From: Aurelia coerulea
Lineage: Eukaryota > Cnidaria > Scyphozoa > Semaeostomeae > Ulmaridae
Direction: 5' to 3'
DNA: 64,000 nucleotides
Assembly (NCBI GenBank): GCA_039566865.1
Contig: CM076947.1
Location: 20,151,501 to 20,215,500, forward strand
Under the pieces are notes generated by a model. It did not search any database. It worked only from the letters and a program-made list of their open reading frames with translations, and had not been told where the DNA came from. Positions 10,326 to 20,223 of the stretch are shown here, piece by piece; the stretch's first letter is position 1; every line of letters begins with the position of its first letter. The position numbers and the translations under genes were made by a program.

Positions 10326-11654
10326 TAGTTTTCGATTTGCACCTTATGTGGCTAAAAAGCTAAAAATTGACATGCCTGCTACATCCTACTATACTTCCTA
10401 ATTACAACTATACGACAACACACCTATTTCTTCATAAGAAACTAAGAATTTAGGCCAGTACTGACAGTTTCTTGAAACTAATTGGAACTCCTTAAAGCCG
10501 AGTAAAGTGAGTGAAAATGAAACGAAAATATGTTAAAGATTTCCTTTTTCAAAATAGATAGGTTTCCTTTAAGTTTTATTTTTCCAGTACTGTTGAAAAT
10601 TTTTTTTTAAGATCTGAGAGTAGAGTTCCTTATAAGCAGGTTCTGATTAAAAATGCATGTCCAGGGACGATACCATAAGGAGCGAAATGACGCGACTACC
10701 CCATGGCCATTACATGAAACAAAACGAGGACAATTACAGCTTCAGGATTGTGCCTGCCAGAGAGATACAAGGAATGGGGATCCGGGGGCTTACCCTTAGA
10801 ATTAAGGATAAATAGCTAAAAGTTTTTTCAAGCCACTCAATTTAAAGAACTACAGGTCATAGAATTTACGCCACCTTTGTACACCGATTTAAAGATTCGG
10901 ACCGAAAGTTGTACACAAGTTGGCTTCTTAACTGACTCTTCTAAAGGGTGCGAGCTATCAGCAGTTACCCTGGGGTTTTTGACTTAGCCCCAGCAGAGTT
11001 TTCGTGGCCAAGTCTTTCGTGGTCTTGGAAAACGCAAAAAACGTCCTTTTAGCTATATCTTCATTCAGGAACGCGGGGGAGAGGGCGCGCGGGAGGGGGG
11101 GACAGCCCCTCCTGCCCTCTCGAAAATGGCCTAAATGTTATTTTCCTATTTCCCCCTAAAAATGTGGCCCATCCGGCATCCCTGTCTTCATTCGATTTTG
11201 ACTTAGACTATTTCGTACATCGCTTTATTACACAACGAGCCCATTTGCTTGACCTAGCTCCTCATTATGTATCAATTTATTAAATTTTTATGCAGATCTC
11301 GATGATCATCTTTGGAAAGCCCAGTAGAATTATCAGTCCTGTGGTTATTGTCAGTCCTGTGGAAGGCCACATTCATCAGATCCCCTTGGATACGTCAATG
11401 GCCTGTTAAAAGGGTCTATATCCAGTCTGCCACTGTTTAGATTATTTTGAATTCCAAGCACGCATGGCTATCTAAAGCTGTTGGAATTATCTCTTATTTT
11501 AGAAGGGTTACATTGTTACCGACAACCTTTCATACTTTGTGGCCATTTTTATCTGACTCTGGGAGATTTTTGCCTCGCACATAGCCACAGGAGAAGAGAC
11601 GCAATTTGTCTGCTATTTCCAGTCTAATGAAGGAACATTCAACTTTCAGCTTCC
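10326..11654. other. No gene recognised; contains a dispersed 'gcccctcctgccctctcg' block
   Basis: No frame looks coding. At 11100-11170 a GC-rich block ('cccctcctgccctctcgaaa', 'atggcctaaatgtta') recurs at 40978-41035, so it belongs to a dispersed repeat. The rest shows no inverted ends. Confidence 0.45.
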
Positions 11655-11975
11655 GTTAGGCCCAGTTTAAACATTGTGATTTTGAAATTAGGATGGTTGA
11701 GAAAATAACCATTCTTCAAAATGTAGAAGCGCAGTGGCTGATCACACGTAGAAGCTGCGGACCATGGCCTAGCATGATTAATTAAAATGCAGCAAAAATT
11801 CGATGTTTAAATCAAGTCGTTTTCCTGCCGTTTGATGCGACAGCTGGTGAACTCTGGTGATTTAAACTGGTGATTTAAACATCGCTTTTATGTCGAATTT
11901 AGTTGATACTTAGAAGTTTTTAGCAGCATCTATTGAATTCGACACGGCAAAAAAATGGCGTTTTAAACTGGTCCT
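11655..11975. mobile_element. Possible MITE with 'cccagtttaaac' ends
   Basis: GGCCCAGTTTAAACA near 11658 and GTTTTAAACTGGTCC near 11958 are inverted ends of about 15 bp. The interior repeats 'ggtgatttaaactgg'. Only one copy seen, so tentative. Confidence 0.4.
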
Positions 11976-12368
11976 TAGGTTTCCAGTTGTCCTGTCGAAA
12001 TTTCAAGGAATAAAATAGTGTACAATCTAAAAAAGAATATGGGTTGTTCCAAAGCTTGCTAGATCTAAAATCAAACAAAATTCGATTTTAGATTTTCGGG
12101 CATATGCATTCAGAGCCAAATTGATCAGAAAGACAATTGCAGTGACCTTGAATTTAGATGAACGATGTATCGATAGTGGCACCTGTCCGGGTTGCCTGAT
12201 TCTGAAGCATACTTCAAAATCCACTTGCTTGATATACATATTGCATTATTTCATTTTAGTTTCAATTGTTCCTTTCCTCCATTGAAGTTTAGCTTCGAAA
12301 CTCAATGTTTGAGCTCCAAGAGAAGATTTTCACATACAGACAAGAGAAAGTTATTACTTGGTGATACA
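11976..12368. other. No gene or repeat recognised
   Basis: Two overlapping antiparallel frames (12027-12239 minus, 12192-12410 plus) show no motif. The bases before 12369 (CA where TA is expected) suggest a mutated target site for the next element. Confidence 0.4.
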
Positions 12369-12962
12369 CCGAGTGTCCCAAAAAAGGTAACAGATTTGGT
12401 CGGGGCTTGAGATAAGAATTAAAGTCAAATCTATCTCTAATAAGTTTTGAAGTACTCTTAGATAGTTAACTTGAATACTAATACCTTGCTTGTCGATGTT
12501 GCTGTATCGAGAGTTGGAATATTCATCTTAATAGTCCAAATTTGTGTTCACCTCCAAACCAGAGCTTTTGGGTTTTAGCCTAAACTGCAAACTTGCTGGT
12601 CAGGGGAATCTCTTCAGTCGTAGACTTTTTAAAACAAGGATCTGCCCTGTTTCGGATTTCTATTGAAACATGTTCTTAAGCACGAGGTTTCTTGCTTACA
12701 CTTCCCAATGATCTAGAAGATTCCACAACACAGTGCGTTGACAGCTTAGGCCAAAACCCAAAAGCTCTGGTTTGGAGTTGGAGGCAAATTTGGACTTTCA
12801 AGAGTAATACTTCAACTCTCAGGGCATTAATATCAACGAATGAGGTATCTATGTTCAAGTTGACTATCGGGGAGTATTTTTGAAATTATTACAGATTTCT
12901 TGAAGCTATATTCTTATTGCTACGCCGGATAAAATCTGTTACCTTTTTTTTGGGACACCCGG
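12369..12962. mobile_element. Family B mariner-like MITE, copy 2 (diverged subfamily)
   Basis: Ends CCGAGTGTCCCAAAAAAGGT and ...TTTTTTTTGGGACACCCGG, with right TA at 12963-12964 and left target mutated to CA. Next to the tip it has 'ggtaacagatttggt' where other copies have 'tgtatacggatttgg', so it is a separate subfamily. Confidence 0.8.
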
Positions 12963-13039
12963 TAGTATTAATTTTTTGTGGTACCAAATTTTGGAGCATA
13001 CTCCGAAATTCATGTGTCGCTATGCATCTTGAAATTGTA

Positions 13040-13632
13040 CCGGGTGCGCCAAAATAAACTATGCACGTTTGGCAGGCCACAATAAATCGTACACTGAACC
13101 GATTTTGAAGATTTATGACTTAATCGTTAGCAGAAAGCCTGAATTAGATTCTAGGACTTTTTGCAAATTTTTCCGTTATCAGTTTTTAGAGCCAGAAGCG
13201 AGTTTCTTAAAATGCTCGTTTTTGAAAACATTGAAAACGATAAAAAAACGTCGATCAAATTTTGAAAGATTCAACATGAATGCACAAAGAGAAAACGTTT
13301 TCAGGGGGATTTGGGGGTTTAGTACAAATTCTCGAACAGCAGATTACAATCGGTCGATTTTTAAATCCCAAATCACCAAGAACAAGTTCTCTCTTTGCCC
13401 ATTCATGTCGATTCTTTGGAAAACTGATCGATGTTTTTTATCGTTTTCAGACTTTTAACATTTTAGAAAACTCACCTCTAGCTCTAAAAACTGAAAATGA
13501 AAAATTTTGCAAAAATCCCAGTATCTAATTCAGGCTTTCTGCTAACGATTAAGTCACAAATTTCCAAAATCGGACCTGTGTACGATTTATTGTGGCCTGC
13601 CAAGCGTGCATAGTTTATTTTGGCGCACCCAG
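13040..13632. mobile_element. Family C mariner-like MITE, complete copy
   Basis: Starts CCGGGTGCGCCAAAATAAAC after TA (13038-13039) and ends GTTTATTTTGGCGCACCCAG before TA (13633-13634). Long arms contain 'aggccacaataaatcgtaca' and 'gcctgaattagattct' inverted. 593 bp. Frames of up to 129 codons inside have no similarity to transposase motifs. Confidence 0.85.
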
Positions 13633-13688
13633 TATTTCTACTTTTCAATTCTTCCTTACATCTATTTGAGTTTTGCTTTTGTTTTTAG

Positions 13689-13844
13689 GTCCAAGAGAGG
13701 ATAATGACATGCCGATGAAATTCATCTGATGACGCATTTGCAGCCACAAAGCGATTTTGTTAAAAAATTTCCGAATGAAGAAATAGAAGCAACTATCTCC
13801 CGAGACATCTTGCGTGGGATGAAATGGGGTCGAATGAAATGGAG
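13689..13844 (+). other. Exon-like segment with acceptor and donor, coding doubtful
   Basis: 'cttttgtttttag' (ending 13688) is a good acceptor and GAG|GTAAGT (13842-13850) a strong donor. All three frames of the full 156-base segment contain stops, but from the ATG at 13729 a frame (MTHLQPQSDFVKKF...) stays open to the donor. It could be a non-coding or first exon, or chance. Confidence 0.2.
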
Positions 13845-13950
13845 GTAAGTCATAGTCATACTTAGTTTTGTTTCACATTTATTTCTAAATTTGAAATCAC
13901 TGAGAAAGAACTAACTGATCATATTCTTGTGTACAATTACCAGATCAATA

Positions 13951-14150
13951 AATGAAAACAATCCCCATTTTTAAGGCCACTTCATCCTGGATGCCTGGGC
14001 AATAACATTTGCAAATATACTATTTAATCACGGACATGTTCAAATGCAGATAAAGATTTGCCTGACTGAAATCAGCCACTCTGTTCTGAAATTATGAGGG
14101 ATCTCTCAAGAAAGCCATTTTGGAAAACTTTCTACACACACCTAAAATCA
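13951..14150. mobile_element. Family S fragment
   Basis: 'aaaacaatccccatttttaa', 'gacatgttcaaatg' and 'ctgaaatcagccactctg' followed by 'gaaattatgagggat' match the family S interior, in reverse complement to the copy at 9693-10325. No terminus found. Confidence 0.5.
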
Positions 14151-14263
14151 AGACCAAATTACGTGGGAACAGAAAAATTCCTCCAGGTGATTTCAAATTT
14201 CAGTTTTTTGGTATGGATTATCATTATGGGGCCCATTGATAAGAAAATTCTCAAAGAACTACC

Positions 14264-14349
14264 CATCTACCAGAACTACCCATCTACCCATCTACCCATC
14301 TACATCTACATCTACATCTACCCATCTACATCTACCCATCTACCCATCT
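14264..14349 (+). repeat. (CATCTAC)n microsatellite
   Basis: Irregular run of CCATCTAC and CATCTA units. It produces spurious Tyr/Ile-rich and Pro/Thr/Ser-rich reading frames. Confidence 0.9.
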
Positions 14350-14439
14350 TTTGTGGTTAAAAAAAGACCCATATGCAGAGAATTTCAGACGAAAAAAATC
14401 CATATGGGCGGCACGTCCAGTACAACTTAAAAATGAAGT

Positions 14440-14456
14440 ACCCCCCCCCCCCCCCG
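14440..14456 (+). repeat. Poly-C tract
   Basis: A run of about 15 C bases between 'gaagta' and 'gggtcg'. A likely site of length error in sequencing. Confidence 0.9.
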
Positions 14457-14477
14457 GGTCGAAGCCATTGCTGCATT

Positions 14478-14620
14478 GCCTGCGCGCAGACTCGACTGGT
14501 TACGCCGAAGTAAGTTTAGTTGAAAATACTGGTTACGCCGAAGTAAGTTTAGTTGAATTGAAATTTTCCTTCAACTAAACTTACTTCGGCGTAACCAGTT
14601 GAGTCTGCGCGCAGGCTATT
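14478..14620. repeat. Family M hairpin with internal duplication
   Basis: CCTGCGCGCAGACTCGACTG and 'gttacgccgaagtaagttta' are inverted at 14572-14620. The left arm has the 'tggttacgccgaagtaag' block twice (14497 and 14530). The stem is about 45 bp. The GCCTGCG.GCAGACTC ends recur in the larger hairpin at 59880-60313. Confidence 0.75.
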
Positions 14621-14879
14621 GCTGCAAGGCCTGAAATTTTTGTAATTTTACGTCTTAATGGTGATAATTTTAGGCCTGATTTGCCTGAGGTGAAAATTAC
14701 AAAACAAAGATGTAAAATATTTTAATCCTTTAGCTATCATAAAAATTGATCTCTATGATTTTAGCACGACTTTTTTTGCTGCAATGTTTTTTCAAACAGA
14801 GGACATTTTTTATTCATCAGGTAGACGATTCAAACGAGGTAGCTAGCCTTGATCGAACAACAGACATTGAAAAGAAGCA

Positions 14880-15944
14880 TCAGAATGGAATAAGGTAAGT
14901 GATACCTAGATATCTCATCTTCCAGCTTAGAATGCATCCACCAGGTCGATTATCAGAGTCATCCAAATAATTCAACCAGTTATTTGATCGTCTACATACT
15001 TCCCTTGATATTCGACCATAATTACACTGGAGATTTCGCACCTCTGAATAACTGTATAAACACAGCTGTAGCCTTGACCAGAACCATGCTGGCGCTTTCT
15101 TAGCCTCGATCATCCATGACAATCGGCAGCCTCCGTTTCGATTATCAGTGTCATCATAATAAAACCGTGTCATGCTTCCGATAGGTGCGCATATCTTGCC
15201 TTTGCCCTCGTTATCACATTGACCTTTTATGCCGTTTGCTTTCCATTTGAAACAGAGGTTGATGTCATTGGACCAGTTAGGCCGTCCATTTTTCTCTGTT
15301 CTGCATTGAAACCCTGTGAAGCCGCAAGGATAGCGTCGCACTTTTTCCTTGCATGTCTCATAACAGCAATCCCCGTCATCATAATCAAATTCACGCGTGT
15401 TGCAACCGAGATCACAGTAGCCATCCCCTCTCCAAAATGGAAAACAAATTGTATTGCTGGAATTTGAAGCCAAATTTCGTGCAATTCTCGAGGAGCGTCG
15501 ACGAGCACTCAATGTTCCATGGCACGAAAACATTGTCTTTACTTCAATGATATTGATTGAAACATCTCCGAATTGCATGTCCTTTTTCTCCGATCCAAAT
15601 ATCTCTAAAAATTCGTTACTCTCGGCTGTCATAGTCGCATTACAGCTCCCACCACTTTTGAACAATCCCCTTCTGTTAAAATTCTTCAAGCTTCCCAAAA
15701 GTCTGCCGAGGGCGATGAACTCAAATCTATCAGTGAACATTGCCCGGAGTGAACTCACACAAATTGTTGGCTCTACGATAGAGCATATTCGATTCTTTAT
15801 GTGTAAGGGTATCGACGATTTAGTCATCTGTATTTTCTGTGTCTTCAAAAGTGTTCCATCCAAAATTGCTACCATGAACAGGCTTATCAAAAGCAAGGAA
15901 GGCTTATGCCAAAGCTCCATGTTCAAAGGTTCACAGTGTTTCAC
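14880..15944 (-). CDS. Secreted LNR (Lin-12/Notch repeat) protein with two DDTDNR repeats
   Basis: A 354-codon uninterrupted frame. Met1 or, more likely, Met9 starts it: from Met9 the sequence is MELWHKPSLLLISLFMVAIL, a typical signal peptide. Residues 148-157 are basic (RRRSSR), a possible processing site. One LNR-like module spans C167-C198, with GDGYCD, GCNTREFDYDDGDCC and a trailing Cys; in this family the acidic residues bind calcium. Two similar Cys-rich repeats follow (about 230-279 and 293-344), each ending with a DD(T/S)DNR..GGC.LSW signature. N-glycosylation sequons occur at N102 and N161. No transmembrane segment is evident after the signal, so it is probably extracellular. The frame has no introns and stops at 14880-14882. 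No function is assigned; a matrix, adhesion or secreted defence role is possible. Confidence 0.75.
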   Translation of the reverse strand: MKHCEPLNMELWHKPSLLLISLFMVAILDGTLLKTQKIQMTKSSIPLHIKNRICSIVEPTICVSSLRAMFTDRFEFIALGRLLGSLKNFNRRGLFKSGGSCNATMTAESNEFLEIFGSEKKDMQFGDVSINIIEVKTMFSCHGTLSARRRSSRIARNLASNSSNTICFPFWRGDGYCDLGCNTREFDYDDGDCCYETCKEKVRRYPCGFTGFQCRTEKNGRPNWSNDINLCFKWKANGIKGQCDNEGKGKICAPIGSMTRFYYDDTDNRNGGCRLSWMIEAKKAPAWFWSRLQLCLYSYSEVRNLQCNYGRISREVCRRSNNWLNYLDDSDNRPGGCILSWKMRYLGITYLIPF

Positions 15945-16373
15945 TTGTAGCCTAGAAAATTATGAGAAAAATATATTGTTTTTTTTCAGTGAATAGTTCA
16001 AAGGTACGGTTCAATCGCTAAAGTGATATTTTAAAATTCTACCTAGTGAGTCTAAAAAACAATCCTCGTTTTAAAAGACTAATGCTCATTGGATATCAAG
16101 ACAATAGCATTGGCTAATATACAATTTCATTGTAGATATGTTCAAATCTATTCAGAATTTACATAGAGGAAAAGCGATGCGACTTTCAAGAACATTATAG
16201 TTTATGAAAGTCTATAATATGACGAGAAGCAGAAATCCAACCCTTTTCCAGTTTACGATTCAGAAAGTTGATCACACTACAGCCACAAATGTGAGAAATA
16301 CCGCCATTTTGAAAATGATCAAGATATCAACAAATTTTCAAGGTAGAATTATAGCAAATTATATAGAATTATA
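15945..16373. other. 5' flank of the LNR gene, with a family S fragment
   Basis: The minus-strand promoter of the LNR gene should lie here, but I see no convincing TATA or initiator. Bases 16056-16180 ('aaaacaatcctcgttttaaa', 'gatatcaagacaatagc', 'gatatgttcaaatctattc') match the family S interior. Confidence 0.4.
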
Positions 16374-16996
16374 TCGGGTGTCCCAAAAGGTGATCCAAGG
16401 CAATATGTTACAGAAAATTAATTAAGTGGCTGATTTAAACTCTTTAAACTGCCTCAAACGTTGTTCTGTTGCCAAAAGCCTAGGCTACGTTATGAGCATT
16501 TTTTGTGATTTTTTTTGTGCACGGTTAATCTCCTAAATTAGGGAATTCGAGGAAAAGGTCATGCTTGAAATCCTCAAATGGTGGTCAAAGACAGGGATCC
16601 ATTAACAGCCATTTCAGATCTTCAAAACAATGACCAGCGGGTTTCATTTCAGCCTGGGAATAGGCAACTCAGTCGGAAGTTTTCAAAGCAAGTTTATAAT
16701 CCCTAGGTACCTAAAGATATTCTCAGGCTGAAATGAAACACGCTCCTCATTGTTTTGAAGATCTGAAACGGCTTTAAATCGGTTCCCGTGTTTTTGACAA
16801 CTTTTTGAGGAATTCAAGCATGCCCTTTTCCTCAAAATCATTATTTCAAGGAACTGACCGTGCCAAAAATGTGAGAAAAGTAATCACAACGTAGGCTAGT
16901 CTTTTAGCTATAGAACAGCGCTTGAAACAGTAAATTCGGCCAATCACTTTTTTCTATAAATGATTGCGTTGGGTCACTTTTTTCTGGGTCACCCGG
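16374..16996. mobile_element. Family A foldback, complete copy
   Basis: Left tip TCGGGTGTCCCAAAAGGTGA and right tip ...TTTCTGGGTCACCCGG are flanked by TA (16372-16373 and 16997-16998). The two arms of nearly 300 bp are inverted copies, with 'gatcttcaaaacaatga' and 'tttcatttcagcctg' meeting near the centre. A one-arm relative is at 1-228. Confidence 0.8.
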
Positions 16997-16998
16997 TA

Positions 16999-17606
16999 GC
17001 ATTGTAGCAACTGGTGGCGATTCGTTTCAGTTTTAGCCCGGGAGTTTCAGTCTCATATATTGTAAATTCCACAGCATACGATTTATAATTTACTATACAA
17101 TATAAATTGTTTGGAGGGAATTACCTCAAGGAGGAGCTCTCTCAATAGTTAGACTAATCGAGGAGAGAGCTGAGGAGAGAGAGATCGTTGGGTTCCTTTT
17201 CTAAAACTTGATAAAAACGTAATTATCCAACCTATCATTTTCAATCCTCCGGACAAAATGTCTTGCCAATGAAAGATTCATATTGAAAGACTTGAACAAT
17301 CAAGATAAACTATTTGGTTAACATGTCTGTACTGCACTAGCACACAAGGTGACCGCATACATGTCATGGGAAACTTTATTTCCATAAATATTATTTCATA
17401 AAAAATCCAACTGTTAGATCACAAAACCTGGAGTACCTGCTCTGGCTACACAAAACATTATCAGTTTATTGCAATCCAATGGATTGTTTTAAATCATCAC
17501 AAGCAAATATAGAAAATACAGATTGCCCATCATTCTCACCATCGCTGCTCGGGATGATAAGTTGAGCATTGGGGAAGCACGCATTGATCTTCCTGGGAGT
17601 CGTGTT
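16999..17606. other. No gene recognised
   Basis: Contains a purine-rich 'gaggagagagctgaggagag' stretch (17159-17187). The last 200 bases may be LINE 3' UTR, because the RT fragment ends at 17607 on the minus strand. Confidence 0.4.
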
Positions 17607-18157
17607 TTAGTTAGGGTTTACTGTGCTCTTTAAATGCGTTTTTAATTTTCTTTTAAACTGATTGAGCGAGGGGATTTCCCTTATTTCGATTGGTATTTCA
17701 TTCCAAGCTTTAAGCCCAGAAAGGTGGAAACCTTTTTTGTACACTCAAGTTTAAACCTTGGGATGTCGAGATTTCTATTGTTTCTCGTGTTATACCAAGA
17801 AATTTCATTCCTCTGACTATACTTGTTCCAGAGGCTCTCAGGGCACTGCTTGTTGACTATTTTGTGTGTCATGATAGATCTATCAAAATAAATGATCTGA
17901 TCAACGTTCAGCCCATTATTGGTCCAGGGGTCCTTTATTCTAGCATTTTGAATAATTGAGAAGGCCCTGTTCTGTAGACGCTGAAGCGTTTGCAGCTTCG
18001 TATTGGGCAGGCTACCCCAGATAACATTCCCATATCGGAGGTGACTTTCAACCAATTCCAACCTTGTGTGAAAGATTATGAACTTTATAGAATGTAATTC
18101 AGTGACATCATCCTGTTTGGATTTAAATAAATCCCATTTTAGTGAGAGGTAAGCCAC
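17607..18157 (-). pseudogene. C-terminal reverse transcriptase fragment of a second LINE family, frameshifted
   Basis: Minus-strand codons from 18157 read ...LVESHLRYGNVIWGSLPNTK, then LQTLQRLQNRAFSIIQNAR and later STFLGLK, the usual post-catalytic region of CR1/Jockey-type RTs. The first frame stops at 17681. After a one-base shift near 17700 another frame continues AWNEIPIEIREIPSLNQF, then KRKLKTHLKSTVNPN and a stop at 17607-17609. That is the expected carboxyl end, so the copy carries a frameshift. Catalytic motifs are missing (5' truncated). Confidence 0.8.
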
Positions 18158-18715
18158 TTGATTCTAATTTCGCCAAATCAATTATCACTCTCCATAGACA
18201 TTAGCTTTCTTCTTATCATTAATCCCTTTTTCTACCCACCAAGTTTTCCCGTGGTTTCTTCGCAAATCTTCCTTAAACCAAACCCAATCTAGTAGAGGAG
18301 AGACATTTCAACGGCTTGGTAGATCAACTCCAACTGACAAAGGAAATACTGGCTTGGTAAGACATCAACAACCACGCCTATTATCTTACACAAGGGCTGT
18401 GAAGAGACTGTCCTATATAAAATGACTAGGATTGCCATGAGTTGCCTGCGGCGCCTCGCTGGCCCGTTGTTGTACTTCGCGTTCGCTTAGGCCATTACAC
18501 AGGAATTAACTTTTGTGGCCAAAAATTGAGGGCAACATTTCATTGTGAGCAACAGAATGTACCCCACATTTATCGATCATGTTTAACACAGGAGCATACA
18601 AACCCATTCAAAGTTTTTCATCATGATATCTCCAGGGACCTCATTATTTAAAAGACTGGCTAGCTTGCGTTTAACATCGCCGACAATGTTGCCAAGAATG
18701 AACCCGTTCATCCTC
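18158..18715. other. Left flank of the DIRS element; no gene recognised
   Basis: No credible reading frame or repeat ends. The element starts at 18716 without any target duplication matching the sequence after 23653, as expected for DIRS insertion. Confidence 0.4.
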
Positions 18716-18787
18716 ATTCTACGTCATCTCCAATTACGTCACCAGTGATTACATGAGATATGCGGTGCATGCGCGTCAAGGTCAGTT
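18716..18787 (+). repeat. DIRS left terminal region
   Basis: Bases 18716-18757 (ATTCTACGTCATC...) are complementary to 23286-23328 with one mismatch. Bases 18747-18784 (GATTACATGAGATATGCGGT then GCATGCGCGTCAAGGTCA) are inverted at 23532-23569. The first three bases, ATT, equal the last three of the element. Confidence 0.9.
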
Positions 18788-18802
18788 GCGAAGCGTGCGT
18801 CT

Positions 18803-20221
18803 TTGAGTCAGTCGACCCAATTCGAGCTCTTGGTTTTTTATTTTGCTCGTCGTGATTTTGTGTCTAATACAGCTGTAGATACCCTCTACTTTTTATATGC
18901 TGTAGATACGAACTTTAGAAATACCAAGGAAATAAAATCTTTCGTGTGGGAGAGAAGTATGGAAGATAATTCAGAGGAAACTCAGAAGCAAGACGGGTTT
19001 GCCTCCTCGACCTCGTGCGAAGAAGAAACAGAAGAAACCGGAAGGTCAAACCACATGTCAACTTCAAACCCACACAAGATAATGTCAAGACATGAGTGGA
19101 ACGTACCACAAACTAGTAAAACAACGCAGAACGAACTGCAAAATATGAATGAATTAAAGGATTCCATGGCCACAATGGCAAATATGTTCAAAGAGTTCAT
19201 GGAAGCAAACAGGAGGGGGAACGAAGACCAAATTCATAGGCCTAAGTCAGGCAGCACAGGAAAGAAACGCTCATGGAATGACACAAATTCCAGCAGCAGC
19301 GAGTCATCTTCCTCTTCTGATGATGGAAGTAAGCGCTCACACAGGAAGAGACGTCGTAAAACTTCGTCTTCCTCGCATCTGTCACAGAAAAGTGACCAGG
19401 AGAACCCGAAAGCGCCAGAAGGCGAGGATGCAGGGCAAGTTGCAAACAAAGATAGAGGTGAATTTCTCGATGATTTAAACGAAGAACTTAATGAAAAAGA
19501 TGAAGAAGTGGATGACCCAGTGTCTGAGAAGTTAGCAACTATTGTAGATAAACGCTGGAAAAAATTGATTCCAGGTGAAAAATTGAAGACATTGCATGCC
19601 TCATACAAGAGGCCATCAAACTGCTCTCAACTCATTGTACCCAGAGTGAATAGGCCTGTTTGGATGAGAATGAGAAAAGAACAGAAAGATAGTGACAGGA
19701 GAATAGCACACATCCAAGAAAATGTAATTGCAGCTACAAGTGCATTAGTCCAGGGGACAGAGCTGCTCTTGAAAGCAGAAAAAGATTCAAAAATCAAAGA
19801 AGAGGATATGAAGCCAATAGCCAAGAAATTGGTAGACAGTTCAGCATTGCTTGGACATGTAAACAGAGAGTTAAGTGAAAGAAGACGGGCCATGATAAAG
19901 CCCTATCTTAAGCAGGAATACAAAGATCTTTGTTCTGAGGAAACTCAGATAACAAAGCTAATATTTGGAGATGAATTCAATCAGCAAATAGCAGATTTGA
20001 AAAAGTCTAGTAGTATCACCAACAATCCCATGAGAGGCAATGACAGCAGATATCCATACAGAGGTAGAAATGATGAATACAGACGAAGCTACTCAAATTA
20101 CAGTAGAAGTCATAACAACAACTATCACAACCAAAACCAGCCTTTTTTGTACAGAGGCAGGAACACCAACTTCAAAAAGAAAACACATTACAGAGGCTAC
20201 AACAAAGGGAGGAAGCAGTGA
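18803..20221 (+). CDS. DIRS ORF1, Gag-like protein
   Basis: The frame is open from an ATG at 18803 (472 codons), just inside the left terminus. A second in-frame ATG at 18959 (420 codons, MEDNSEETQKQ) is an equally plausible start. Features: an acidic, Ser/Thr-rich amino part; a poly-Ser and basic tract (about residues 155-195 of the long frame, with SESSSSSDDGSKRSHRKRRR); a predicted coiled, charged middle (about 215-390); and a carboxyl tail (about 412-472) rich in Arg, Gly, Tyr and Asn (YRGR repeats), likely RNA-binding. No CCHC zinc knuckle is seen. The position before the RT ORF and the composition match DIRS ORF1. Its stop (20219-20221) is two bases before the ORF2 ATG. Confidence 0.85.
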   Translation: MSQSTQFELLVFYFARRDFVSNTAVDTLYFLYAVDTNFRNTKEIKSFVWERSMEDNSEETQKQDGFASSTSCEEETEETGRSNHMSTSNPHKIMSRHEWNVPQTSKTTQNELQNMNELKDSMATMANMFKEFMEANRRGNEDQIHRPKSGSTGKKRSWNDTNSSSSESSSSSDDGSKRSHRKRRRKTSSSSHLSQKSDQENPKAPEGEDAGQVANKDRGEFLDDLNEELNEKDEEVDDPVSEKLATIVDKRWKKLIPGEKLKTLHASYKRPSNCSQLIVPRVNRPVWMRMRKEQKDSDRRIAHIQENVIAATSALVQGTELLLKAEKDSKIKEEDMKPIAKKLVDSSALLGHVNRELSERRRAMIKPYLKQEYKDLCSEETQITKLIFGDEFNQQIADLKKSSSITNNPMRGNDSRYPYRGRNDEYRRSYSNYSRSHNNNYHNQNQPFLYRGRNTNFKKKTHYRGYNKGRKQ

Positions 20222-20223
20222 CA

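Noticed and set aside
13069..13528. Frames of up to 129 codons in the family C MITE
   Set aside because: They lie entirely in inverted arms and lack any transposase motif.
14094..14430. Frames with Tyr/Ile and Pro/Thr/Ser repeats
   Set aside because: Produced by the CATCTAC microsatellite.
15219..15996. Plus-strand frames opposite the LNR gene, up to 180 codons
   Set aside because: Shadows of the minus-strand gene; the Cys-rich LNR frame has clear domain evidence.
19234..19608. Antisense frame over DIRS ORF1
   Set aside because: Mirror of the Ser/Glu-rich sense codons; no independent evidence.
20218..20223. GTG start for DIRS ORF2
   Set aside because: GTG is not a usual eukaryotic start; the ATG at 20224 is two codons downstream.
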